DNA from: Biomphalaria glabrata
Taxonomy: Eukaryota; Mollusca; Gastropoda; Planorbidae
DNA length: 64,000 nucleotides
Direction of reading: 5' to 3'
Assembly (NCBI RefSeq): GCF_947242115.1
Contig: NC_074713.1
Coordinates: forward strand, 27,805,749-27,869,748
In this document: positions 23,901-35,900 of the stretch, piece after piece
Layout of the letters: each line of letters opens with the position of its first letter
How positions within the stretch are numbered: position 1 is the first letter of the stretch
The notes under the pieces: generated by a model
Database searches by the model: none
What the model saw: the letters and a program-made list of their open reading frames with translations, nothing else
What the model was told of the DNA's origin: nothing
Translations under genes and position numbers: made by a program

Positions 23901-26900
23901 TCTTCTGAACTTAGCTGGTTGTCCTGTAGATTTCGCAGCTGGCTGTGATCCTGGCTTGAGGTTCTGCAGCTGGATGTGGTGCTCTAGCGGATAGAGGGAC
24001 GCCGGTGATTCAGTTCTTGTGGAGTCTCAATTCAAAGTTCTGATATCTGTAGTGGGCACAGTAGGACGGGTGGCCGGCTACCGTGGGCACAAGGTTACTG
24101 CGGGCAGAGCTGATCTGCCGTGGGCAGCGTAGTTGACAGGATAAGTCCAGTGAGTTGCGGAGGTTTTGGCATAGCTATGATGTCTCGCACAGATCTGGGT
24201 CTATAGGGACGTCGCACCTAATAAATTGACAGGTGGGCTGTCGAATAGGCGGGCAAGGCCGATAGCGCCAAGTAGTAGAGTTGAGTAGATCCACGTAGGC
24301 AGGAGATGATACTCAATATCAAATAGGCAGCTGACTAGGCAGACAATGCCAATAGTTGGGTAGATCTCAGTAGGCAGGTGCAGTGCTGAATAGCACTAAA
24401 CACAAAGGCAATAGGTGATTCTCGATAGCAAATAGGCAGACACCTGAGGGAGGCACCAGGTATTCCTCTAGGAGTAAGAATAAATGATATAGTCCAGATT
24501 CGATTGACAGCGATAGAGAAATAAGAGGGTCTGATTTGATTTGGATCTACTTTATATAGGCCTGGAAAATGCGGGCGGAAACAGGAAATGTCCTAGGCTT
24601 AGAATTATCTTACACGTGGGTGAATTAGACTTGAGATGGGAGTCGCACCTTGGAAAGGTCAATGGGCGTGTTGGTCCACGTGATCTCCTAGATCAAAGAG
24701 AGACGTGAGAGAAAGGGGGGGGGGGAAGAGTGACTTGCATTCCACACAAGGTGGTGTTAACTGCGCCTGTCAGACATCTGGCCAGTACGATCAAAGAGAA
24801 TGTGTTTATCTTTACCCCGGTCAAGGGAAGATACATGAAAGGATGCCAAGGTGGTGGACTCAGTCTAGTGAGACTAGGAAAAGGTGGGTCGGGTGGAGAA
24901 ATTGGGGATAGGACGGGGAAATAATTAAAATAAAATAAATAAATAATGATAAAATATAATTAATGCTGTGATAAGTATGAGTGACTCTGACAGCAAGCTT
25001 TTGACTTGTCACAGAGGCATCCTAGGTCTGGGTACTGACACCAGCTGGACATGATACTGATACGGAAATGGAAACATACTGCTGACACATAGCTTTCAAA
25101 GTGTGGACTAAATTTTAGACAAATTAGTTTGGCATTTCCAGAGTTCTTTTGATGAAATCATGAATCAGTCAGTGACTGTTTTTTTTTTACCTATCTTGAT
25201 ATAGACTAGATGTAGATATATATGAATATTATAACTGTTATAGCTTGGTTTGTTTGTTTGATAATAATTTGTAATTTGGCTGTAAATGTTGCCCTGTGAA
25301 TATTATTTACATTCTTAAATTCAAAACTTTAAATTTACAAAATAACTGGTTTAAAAAATTGTGTTGTAGTTTTTGCAAAGCTTATATCAACTCTGTCTTG
25401 TAAAACGTTTATACTCATTATTTCTCCCACACACAATCTCAGATCAAGCTGAAACTTTGCTTTTTACCTGACAAAACAAGGATCAATAAAAAAAATTAAC
25501 AGATTAGTTAATTAACTATTGGTAATTAATTATTTAAATTGTTTGACTGATAAGGTGGTATAAGTTGAATTAGTTTCCTTTATACTTTGTAGAGAAAAAA
25601 GTTTGAAACTAACAATAGATAATTTTAAAACCTTCTATTTCCATAAGCACTTCCCTGGCACAGGGACACCTCCATGAGCCACAATGCTGAGGTGTTGTCC
25701 TGAAGTATGTGTTGGTAATGCAGGGCTTATGGTATACACAGAATTCAAGCAGTCTTTGTCCATTAAAAAGCGATCACTCAGATACCTTCCTATTTTCCCC
25801 CCACTCCTTTCCAACTGGTCCAGACAATTGATAGGATCATAGCATATTGAGAAAGTGATAGGATCATAGCATATTGAGAAAGTGATAGGATCATTGCATA
25901 TTGATAAAGTGATAGGATCATAGCATATTGAAAAAGTGATAGGATCATAGCATATTGATAAAGTGATAGGATCATAGCATATTGAGAAAGTGATAGGATC
26001 ATTGTATATTGAGAAAGTGAAAGGATCATAGCATATTGAGAAAGTGATAGGATCATAGCATATTGAAAAAGTGATAGGATCATAGCATATTGAGAAAGTG
26101 ATAGGATCATAGCATATTGAGAAAGTGATAGGATCTTAGCATATTGAGAAAGCTAAAAGCATGAAATTGCTTTAAGCAAAAACAATTGGTAAAAATATTT
26201 ATTATTGTTATAAATGTTAGTCTAGATCTATTACAAATCTAATTATATGACTGATCCCAACTAATTGATACAACTACGCTAAATGTTTAAAAAAAAAAGT
26301 TTTTTTATATTTTTCTTGTTTTGTACTATATATTTATTTTATTTTTATCTTTAGGATGCATGTCACTCGGTGGCAGATAAATACATTGAATATGAGCCAG
26401 TCATCATCATACTTGATGCTTTGCTGCTCCAGCCTCAGGCCTACAGACATTTACTGATCAACACGTCTTTCAATGTAACTTCAATACTTCACTGTTTGGG
26501 GACATTTTAATATCTCAGTTTAAAAGTAGTTCTTTTTTTTGTTAGTTTAGGCTTGCATTTCTCAACTTTAGATATACATAAACCAGAGTATACAATTTAC
26601 TTGATGTGCAGCTTGTATGTGTCCAAATATCTATTGAAAACAACCATTTGAACAGTAAACATAGAAATGACAGCAACACTTCATTGTGTTAGAAGAAAAC
26701 AACAATTTTACTTTTAATTAAATAACCAGTTGAGAAATGTGACTCTTTTTAATCATACTTAGCAAAATGTTCCAAAGACCAAAAAAATGTGCATTATTAT
26801 ATGTCAAAAAAATAAAACTCCTTTTAAATTGCTTATAGGGAAAAAAGATTGTGCAGTGGTGAGACCACAGAGCTCTGATAGGCTTGTTCATTGTGTCTGG

Positions 26901-29900
26901 TCACAACATACACTCATAAAATAAGGACCACTAGCTTACAAAAATACAAGCAACCCATTTACTCTAAAGGACACTGTCTAAACTGTACAGTCTCTAATGT
27001 GCCCATAAAGTGCATTACAAAGCAGAAGAAATATAATTGTAAAAATCTTTCCTGTCATTCTGATTTCAATTAAATTTTTTGTTTGTTTCAATATTTTCAG
27101 TCACACTGGAGGCTGGCTTTAATATTATGGATCTGTGATGCATTTACCAAACTCATACTTGAGCGAAGTGAAATAACAGGCCAGCAATTCACTACAAATT
27201 TTGAATATATTAACTACGCTTTTTTAGGAATGGAACTGTATTCTAATTATATCATTGCTGCTGTTGGTGAGATTATTTTGTTTTCTTCTGAAATAATAAT
27301 AATTATCATATAGTAATTATGCAATGGGATCACTTATGTTTTTAGCGGTCCCGAAAGGGGAAAAGACAATATTAGTTTTTTGTGGCCTATCTGTCCGTCT
27401 GTCTGTCAATCTCCATCCTGATTAGATCTCAGAAACTAGAAGAGAAAATGAAAATCAGACATCATGATATTTTAGATCATTCAAAGTTCTGATGCAACTG
27501 CTACTTTTTTCTTTTCTGAAAGCGAAAAATCTAATTTTTTAAAATCAATTATGCAAGCAGTTTTTTCATAAAAATACACCATTTTTACAACTCTTCACTA
27601 TTAATAGTAACAAACAATGAAGGCTTTTTAGTAAGGGATGTAACTATATATCATTTTTAGCGGCCCCCGTAAGGGGAAAAAGCCGCTATTAGGTTTGTGC
27701 AAAATGTCCGTCTGTCCGTCTGTCACACTCAGATCTCGAAAACTAGAAGAGATATGAAAAATATTATTTCATCATTAAATCCGGCTTGAAAAGTTTAGGT
27801 GCAACGGCTACTTTTGGTTTTCTAAAAGCAAACCGTTTAATTTATAAAATTAATTATGCAAGCGATTTTTTCATAAAAATACACCAATTCTAAAACAATT
27901 ACGTAAATGTAAGGGAGGCAATGTTACAATATGCTAACAAAGATGGACAATTTTTGTGTATTTTCAGTATCACCAAGTCAAATATATTTTTAAAATGTAC
28001 AGGAAATGTTTACAACAAATACAAATAATAGTTAAAGACGTTTTTTCTGGTCAACTAGCTGCTAAAATTAAAAGAAAACATTTCTGTTTGTTTATAAAGG
28101 CTAATAATGCACTTTGTATGTAAATATCACGCACATTTTTTAAAATGGACTTTTTATGCAGCGATTTTCGTGCAGTAGCGTAACGTCACAACATGATCAG
28201 GTGCTAAACCAATTTTTTTAAAAATCAGATTTTATTTATTTTTTGTTTAGTGCCCCCATCCGAATAAAAGAAGCTTAATTTTGTGCGTTTTGTCTGTTGG
28301 TCGGTCTGTCCGTCACGATAAGATTTAAAAAACTAGAACTCTAAAAGCTATTGAAAATCTGATTTACCCTTTAATGTTCCTCCCATAACATCTCAATAGT
28401 TTTAAGTATCTAAAATTGATTGTTCCGGATTTTTTTGTGCAAAACTAATCAACGCCAACAAATGTTTGTTTGCTCTTCTAACTTATATTACATTCAATTT
28501 CCATGCTTAAACGTTGTAAAAACACATTATCAATAATATGTTGTTCCGTTTTTTATGTAAATAGCATATTAAAGCTAAATCATAATCTCTATACTGACTT
28601 ATATTTCATTAAGTGTAAAAATGTTCCGGATATTGTTTTATAAAACATGAATTATGCCTAATGATTGTTTGAAATCGCATAAGGCTTTTAAAAAAAGTAA
28701 TTTACTAGAATTGATTACTGAAAATTACTTTTTAGACATTTAATTTTCTTGTAAAACATAACATAGAAGTTTTGTAATCGATAAAGAAAGTTCCGGATTT
28801 TGTTTCTTACAAATCGTCGCCAGAAATTTCCGAATTTATTTTAAAAATCTACTAACGCCAAATAATTGTTTGAACTCCCTCTTCTAATTAATAAACAAAT
28901 AATCTTCTCATTTACGAAATAATGTTTTTACGGATTTTTATGAAAAATATTTTAACTCACTACTCTCTTACAGTACATTTAACTTTCTACCTAAAACATT
29001 AAAAAATCTAATTATCGTTAATATTAGGTTCCGATTTTTAAGGAAAACAGAATCCAAACACCAAAGTAAGGTATGAAAATCTCTCCACGTGGCTGTAGTA
29101 CATCTAATTTTTATACGAGACCATCCAAAAAATTTAATTAACGGTATTACATTTATCTGAAATTCTCTTTTTCTTTTACTATTTATACAAACATCCGGAA
29201 CAATCTATTATATAAACTTTTCAATTGTGTTCATACCTAAAAATTATTGCGATGTTTTGAAACGTAAAATAAAGGTTAATCAATTTTTAATAACTTTTAG
29301 TTGTTTTTTTTATATCAAGATAACGGACAGACCGACTGACAGACAAAACGCAAAAACAATGTGGCTTTGATCCTTTTTAAATAATATCTATTAGAACTCA
29401 GTGCACCAATGTCTATGAACCCTCGTTAAATATCTCGTGTAAATAAAGACATTTTTTTTTATGGTACCGGTACTAGCCTATTGTGAGGTAATGGAATTTT
29501 TTTTCTTTGACGTCATATGAATGGACTCTTTAAATGTAATGTTAAAAGAACGCACTCGGTGCACCAATGTCTATTAACCCTCGAAAAAATTGCTTGCATT
29601 AATGAAAACATATTTTAGTCTAACTAAGCCGTGTGACGTAGTGTTTTTTTTCCTTTGACGTCACATGGAATGAATTCTTTAAATGAAATGCTAAAAGAAC
29701 GCACTCGGTGCACCAATGTCTATGAACACTCGAGAAATGGCTCGTGTTGATAAAGGGGATTTTTAGTCTAGCTAGGCCTTGTGACGTAGTGTTTTTTTTT
29801 TCCTTTGACGTCATATGGAATGAATTCTTTAAATGAAATGCTAAAAGAACGCACTCGGTGCACCAATGTCTATGAACACTCGATAAAAGGCTCGTAATGA

Positions 29901-32900
29901 TGAAGGCGATTTTTATTCTAGCTAGGCCGTGTGACGTAGTGTTTTTTTTTCCTTTGACGTCATATGGAATGAATTCTTTAAATGAAATGCTTAAAGAACG
30001 CACTCGGTGCACCAAAGTCTATGAACACTCGATAAATGGCTCTTATAGATGAAGGCGATTTTTAGTCTAGCTAGGCCGTGTGACGTAGTGTTTTTTTTTC
30101 CCTCTGACGTTATATGGAATTAATTCTTCAAATGAAATGAAAAAAGAACTCGGTATAGTAATGTTTATTAAGCCTCGTTATGTGACTCGCGTTTAAAAAA
30201 GGAATGATATCTTGATTTAGATCTAATCTAGATTTTTAAAACTAGATCTAGATTTTTATTACAGTATATCTAGATCTGGATTTATATTCTAATTAAAATT
30301 ATTTTAGAGTCTAGATCTAGAATTTCTAGATCTAGTTTAGACTAAAATAGACTAGATTAAGATGTAGAATTTCAATTTCTAAACTTAAAGTGTAAAAAAA
30401 AAGTGTAGATTTTCATTTCCAAACGTTTTGATCAATATTGTAATGTTTTAATATACTAAAACTAATCTACTATTTTTTTATTAAATTTAAATTTAAATTT
30501 ACGGCAAATGAATCTTTGAAACATTATTACTTTTGACCATCGGATGGCTGCCTGGTCGTGCGGTTTGCGCGCTGGACTGTCGTTCAGATTTATGGATGGC
30601 CCAGGGTTCAAACCCTGCCCGCTCCCATCCCCCGTCGTCCTGCGGGAGGTTTGGACTAGGAAGTAATTATCTTCAACTCTGAAGGAACATCCGAAACGTG
30701 TAAAACATTTTACATCAAAATTAAATCACCTCTTGAATATTATTTGCGAATATGCAGATCCGACAGGGATCCGACTTCGACGGGGGCCGCCTCTGAGTTT
30801 GTGTAACACAAACTCTCTTTGTAATCTTGTTTTAAACAAGTCTATGCAAATGGTTTTAAATTTTTGATAAAAAGTATTATTTTTTACAGTTGTATTGCTA
30901 AATTATGTAAGTTCTGTCATACTAAAAACTACATTTACAAAAAAAATGTTAATTTTTTTTTTGAACTCTCCGCCATGGAACACAAAACTAATGGATTTTT
31001 TAAAATAAGAGATTGACGCTTTACAAAACATTTAGATCGATTAGATACTCATTATAAGACATCAGTTAGACCAGGTTCACATCTAACTTCACATTCACTT
31101 TCAACTATCCCTTGGTCTGCTGGACCTTTGGGGCACCTCACAGGATCTGTCAACCTTCTTTCTCCATTCTTCTCTGTCATTTGCCTTTGATAGAATTTCA
31201 TTGTGATATTCTTTCTGAAAATATTGAAACCTGCCTTTTTACCTTCTTGGGTGGACCACTTCTGATAGAATTTAATACCAATATTCTTCAGAAAATATTG
31301 AAACCTGCCTTTTTCCTGCCTGGGTGGACCACTTTGGGGGCTGATTTTGAGTTTGTGTTTCCACAAAAACTGTCTTTGTAACCTTAAACCTTGTTATTTT
31401 TTGTTGTTGTTTCAGAATTATTTGTTCTTATTGGAGCTGTGCTTGTTATATATGGAACAAGAGATTTGTTTCAAAATAAAACCATAAAACCTTTCAGGTA
31501 TTTGATGTAATGAATTTTAGGGGCAGGGGAGAGATGAGATGGTTGGCTAATTATGTAATTAATTTTTATGTTGGGAAGTGTTTTATAATAACACAGATTT
31601 CAATATATATACATTTAGAAATTAAAACCCTACATATTAAGTCAACAATTAGTTCCAGGTAAATAGTGTTTTATAATAACACAGATTTCAATATATATAC
31701 ATTTAGAAATTAAAACCCTACATATTAAGTCAACAATTAGTTCCAGGTAAAATACTTATTCCCTTGAGTATTAGTACTGCAAAAAAAATAATAATTTTTG
31801 TATATTTTGTACACAATTTTCAGATTCTCTGACTTTTTGTTTCATTCAGCACTTCTTTATTAATGAAAGCAGTCATTTGTGCAAGTTTTGGAAGAGTATT
31901 GGCCATTCCAGCTCTATTGTGGGGAGACGTGTACAGACATTTATATATGATTCTATGCCAAGTGTTTGTTTTTTTGTCAACGATGCAAGCATTAAAAGGT
32001 TAGAGTCTTCTTCATTACAAATATTATATATGAAGCTTTAGTATATATTTTTAAAAAATTATGTTTTTAGTTCAGAAGTTAGTATAATATTTCTATGTGG
32101 AACATTTTGTTTCCTTACTTCCTTATTCATCAAATTTCTTTCTGTTACATTTTTTGCATTCATGTCTACACTGTCTGGGATCTCAATCTTATGTCTGCTT
32201 GACTTAAACTGATAGTACCTATATCCGGTTAGAACAAAACAAACTAACCTCTATTTCCTCAACAAAAAGAGAGAACTGAATAAAAAAATCTTTTAACAAA
32301 AATTTGTAATAGAAAAAAACAATTTCAATTTTTTAAAAAAAGTAAATAAACAAATTTAAAAATAGAAAAATGTCTAGCTTAAACAAATATACAATTTAAA
32401 TACCTTTAGAACAGGGGTGGGCAAATTACGGCCCGCGGGCCACATGCAGCCCACTGAAGAGTTTTATGTGGCCCGCCGACACCTACAGAAATCAGGTGTG
32501 CCCACACTGGCACACAGTATATACATATAAAAATGCAATTATAAAAATAATATCTATATAAATTATTAAAACTGTTATGCTTATAGGCTATGCACTCAAT
32601 TCAAGACACAATCTCTGAGTGTTGGGTAGGCTTGGAACAAGATGGCAAGTGTAACAACTAATGGAGCTCGATCTTTGACTGAGAAAATCATTTTTTTTTA
32701 ATAAAAAATATCCCAACCATAAACTCTAAACAGGAAAGTTTGCACAAAGCTGCATGAAATTTCTGCATGGCCCTAGATACAACCCAACCAAACCTATTAG
32801 AGTTAGGGGTGTTAACCTCGGGTAGTTCCGATGTATCCGCTAGCTTAGCATAGGCAAGGCAAATGAGAAGAATATAAAATCTCATGGAAGAAAATGTTAT

Positions 32901-35900
32901 GTTACTTGAAGGACATTGACTGTGACTTTGTTACCAATATTTCTAAAGAAGAGTGGAAGACAGATTTCATGTTTTTTTCATAATTGCTTTTGCAATTGGT
33001 TGTTTACATATGCAATGTAAATGCAAGTTAAATATTTTCAAACAAGGCTTTCCCAATTCTACTGGCAAGCAAAAGAAAATAGTTTTGTCATTTTCCTTTG
33101 CTGAAAGGTGAAACTATTTCTAGTGAAATGATTAAAAGTACAACACTTATTAAGATTCCTTATTTGTGCCATTTATAAAAGCAAATTTTAAGACGACAAG
33201 AACCAGTTTTCAATACCATCAGCTCACCATTTATCGCAGAAGCTAATTCAGCTCCAGAGGACATAACTCCAAGCAAATAGAAATTCCAGTCAGTACTACC
33301 ACGGGAGTCTTATGGGTGCCAGAAGCTGCATTTCCACACTTAAAAAAATGTACTGCTGTTCACACTATTTGTGTACACATACATCTGTTCTTCTTCTTCG
33401 TTCTCATTTTACATGTTGCAGGTTTCAGATCAGTAATCCTATATCTGAGATGAACCGCGTAGTGGTTTCCAGATCAGACAGTTCTCCGAATAGTCTTTGG
33501 AGAGACTTGTTCAGGTCTCTTGATTTAGTATGCATCATTGAAGGACATGGTCAGCATTCTCTGGTGATGCTCCACAAGGGCAGGTTTCGATCGTCCCGAC
33601 ATTAAACTTCCGGAACATATATTGTCTGATTTAGTGAGCAAGCTTTTTTTTTTGTGGAAACTAAACAAGTATAATCACTAGTCAATGTTGACTGACTGTA
33701 ATTTGACAGAAGTCACACACAGGGGTAACAACTAGTAAGATAGTTTCACAGTTCCGAAACATTATGCATGAGTGTAAAAAGGAAAATACTGCACATTAAG
33801 TACAACTGTATATTTGTGGGGATATTGTGAAATAAAAAAACAACAGCAATTAAAAAAAACAATGTAAAATTGTTTTCAAAAACTGCTAACTCTTGTTGTA
33901 ATTGTTCAACGTGGAGTATGGAAAAAAAAAGAAAGAATGAATATAATACAGTGTAAATATGAGTTAAAAGACATTCTACACAGTTAGCTAGCGGCCCGCC
34001 ATTCCCAAACCTTTTTTAATGCGGCCCTCAATACAAAAAGGTTGCCCACCCCTGCTTTAGAATAAAAAGATAGCTTCTAAAATACTCATTTTCACTGGTA
34101 GGCTTAATACACTAAGTTATCTGCACTTTCATTTCAAAATGTCCATAAGAAATAATCTAAAAAAAAATTGAATACATAATAAACAATAGATATTTGTGAA
34201 GCTGATGACTGAATGATACATAAATACATTTTTTTTTATCCCATCCCTATCCCGCCACTTTCCAACCAAAAAAATTCTTGTTGTGCTCATGTATAAATCT
34301 ACTCAGAGTATATACAATTATAGTTAGGTGATATAGATCCAGACTTGATAACATTAAATGACAGTAGTGTATACTAGAATACTGGATCTAGTTAGAGATA
34401 TGGTATAGAAGATTCTAGTTTGCTGATATAGATCTAGGCCTAGAAAGATAAAAACACAGTAGTCTGGACTGATTTTTTTTTACATAAGACCATAATTATC
34501 TTGAATGCCCATTTTTTAAAATTATTTTAAAATATATGCTGAAATTTCCAAAGAATTTGCAAACTAATCAGAGGAATTGTAAAAAAAAAAAAAAGAAAAG
34601 CTTTACACTATTATAATACACATCTAGTTTTCACTAAAAAAAAAAGTGACTATCCTTGACTCTTGCTCTAAATAAGACACAATGAGCTCTTCTTAAATGA
34701 AAGTTTAAAAAACTGCAGTTTGCATCCTAACACATCCTACTGCATTAGGTATCTACTGCAAACAACTCATCGTACTGCACTATTGAGTCAACATTAATGT
34801 CAGCAGAGGTTTGAAATCTAATTTAAAAAGAAGAAAATTGTGTATTGGTCTGGCTTTAGGTTATTAATAAAAAAAAAATCAACAACACAACTTGACTTTT
34901 AGTATTGCTTAGATAATTTAATAGGTGTAGCTCAGGATAGAATTAATCAGGAGTTGGGATGTCTAGGAATTCTAACAGAAGAGTTTAGTATTTAGTATTA
35001 AAATGCATTATTGCTTAGCCAATGGGTAAACGCTAGATGAAAATAGTGTCAAATTTATTTTGTTTATTAAGGGATGAAATAACCAAGTGCTGAAAAGTAA
35101 AAAGTCTTGTGCTAACCATTTTTCAAGCTCTTGACGTTACTCAGGGAGAAATAAATAAATCTACCTCAAAAAGTTCTACTTTGTCACTTATGTTTCCTAC
35201 CTTGGCTTGATGACTTTTTTCCCAGGGAAAACACTTTCACATCACCATTTCCAATTGCAACTTTAAAATTGAACACAGAAACATATATGAGTGTGGTTAA
35301 ATGGTGCCTGAGCGGTAGAGTGTCCTGGGTTCAAATCCTGGTGTAAACTGTGATTTTCAAATTTAGGAACTTAATTTTTTTTTTTACTAAATGCTCTTAA
35401 AAAATGTGTGTTCTTTGGACCGCTGTTGCCTCAAGCTTAATTATGTTAAACATATTTAATGTATTAATTTTATCATCTTAAAGAATAGAAGTATTTTAGA
35501 AGATATCCTTATGGGATATAGTAATAATGTCTTGGGCATTTCACAGATGCCCAAGTCAATTAAGTGTCATATTTTTAACCAAATTATGGCTGGGATGTCT
35601 TGCGAAGCTTTTCAATCAGTAAAATCATTGCTTACTTTAAAAAATATTCCTTTAAAATGAAATATTTTTCACTAATTGATACTTAATTGATCGGCTTATC
35701 ACTCAATATATGATAAAACTATTGACAATTTCATTATGAGCTGATTTACATTCTACCTTTTTGACTGACTAGATTTGGATATTGCTATTGTATAATTTTA
35801 GAATCATTTCTGCAATGCCCATTTCTAACAATATTGTATGGAATGTTTTTATTGTTGATTTTTCCTGGTCTCCTCAGCTGTTGATCCTGGACCACACAAA

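Larger units (their letters stand above)
18035..26354. other. ARV1 intron 1 (8.3 kb), repeat-filled
   Basis: Contents in order: 232-bp tandem duplication (18055-18520); a region with repeated inverted TGTCCGAA(A/T)TAA motifs (about 18700-19400), probably a decayed DNA element; LINE-related fragment on - strand (19890-20405); AT-rich DNA 20406-21614 with nothing recognised; a hAT element (21615-22411); a LINE 5' part with a solo LTR inside (22421-25110); a dispersed repeat (25330-25610); a 27-bp minisatellite (25830-26155). Confidence 0.75.
27267..31415. other. ARV1 intron 3 (4.1 kb)
   Basis: Repeats occupy most of it: GCGG-family repeat (27335-29400), a 150-bp satellite with CRE palindromes (29395-30180), AGATCTAGAT tracts (30210-30360), a tRNA-like SINE (30540-30790) and a LINE tail (31052-31380). 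Confidence 0.7.
31999..35877. other. ARV1 intron 5 (3.9 kb)
   Basis: Contains the hAT element at 32412-34054 and a partial tRNA-like SINE head at about 35298-35345 (GCCTGAGCGG and GGTTCAAATCC). The rest is AT-rich with nothing recognised. Confidence 0.65.

Noticed and set aside
24705-24924. short overlapping + strand ORFs
   Set aside because: They lie inside the solo LTR and have no coding character.
25790-26110. 106-codon - strand ORF with 9-residue repeats
   Set aside because: By-product of the 27-bp minisatellite in ARV1 intron 1; no family resemblance.
29620-30015. 131-codon - strand repetitive ORF
   Set aside because: Product of a ~150-bp satellite; frames drift where unit lengths differ.
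33312-33605. 97-codon + strand ORF
   Set aside because: Falls inside a dispersed repeat nested in a hAT element.
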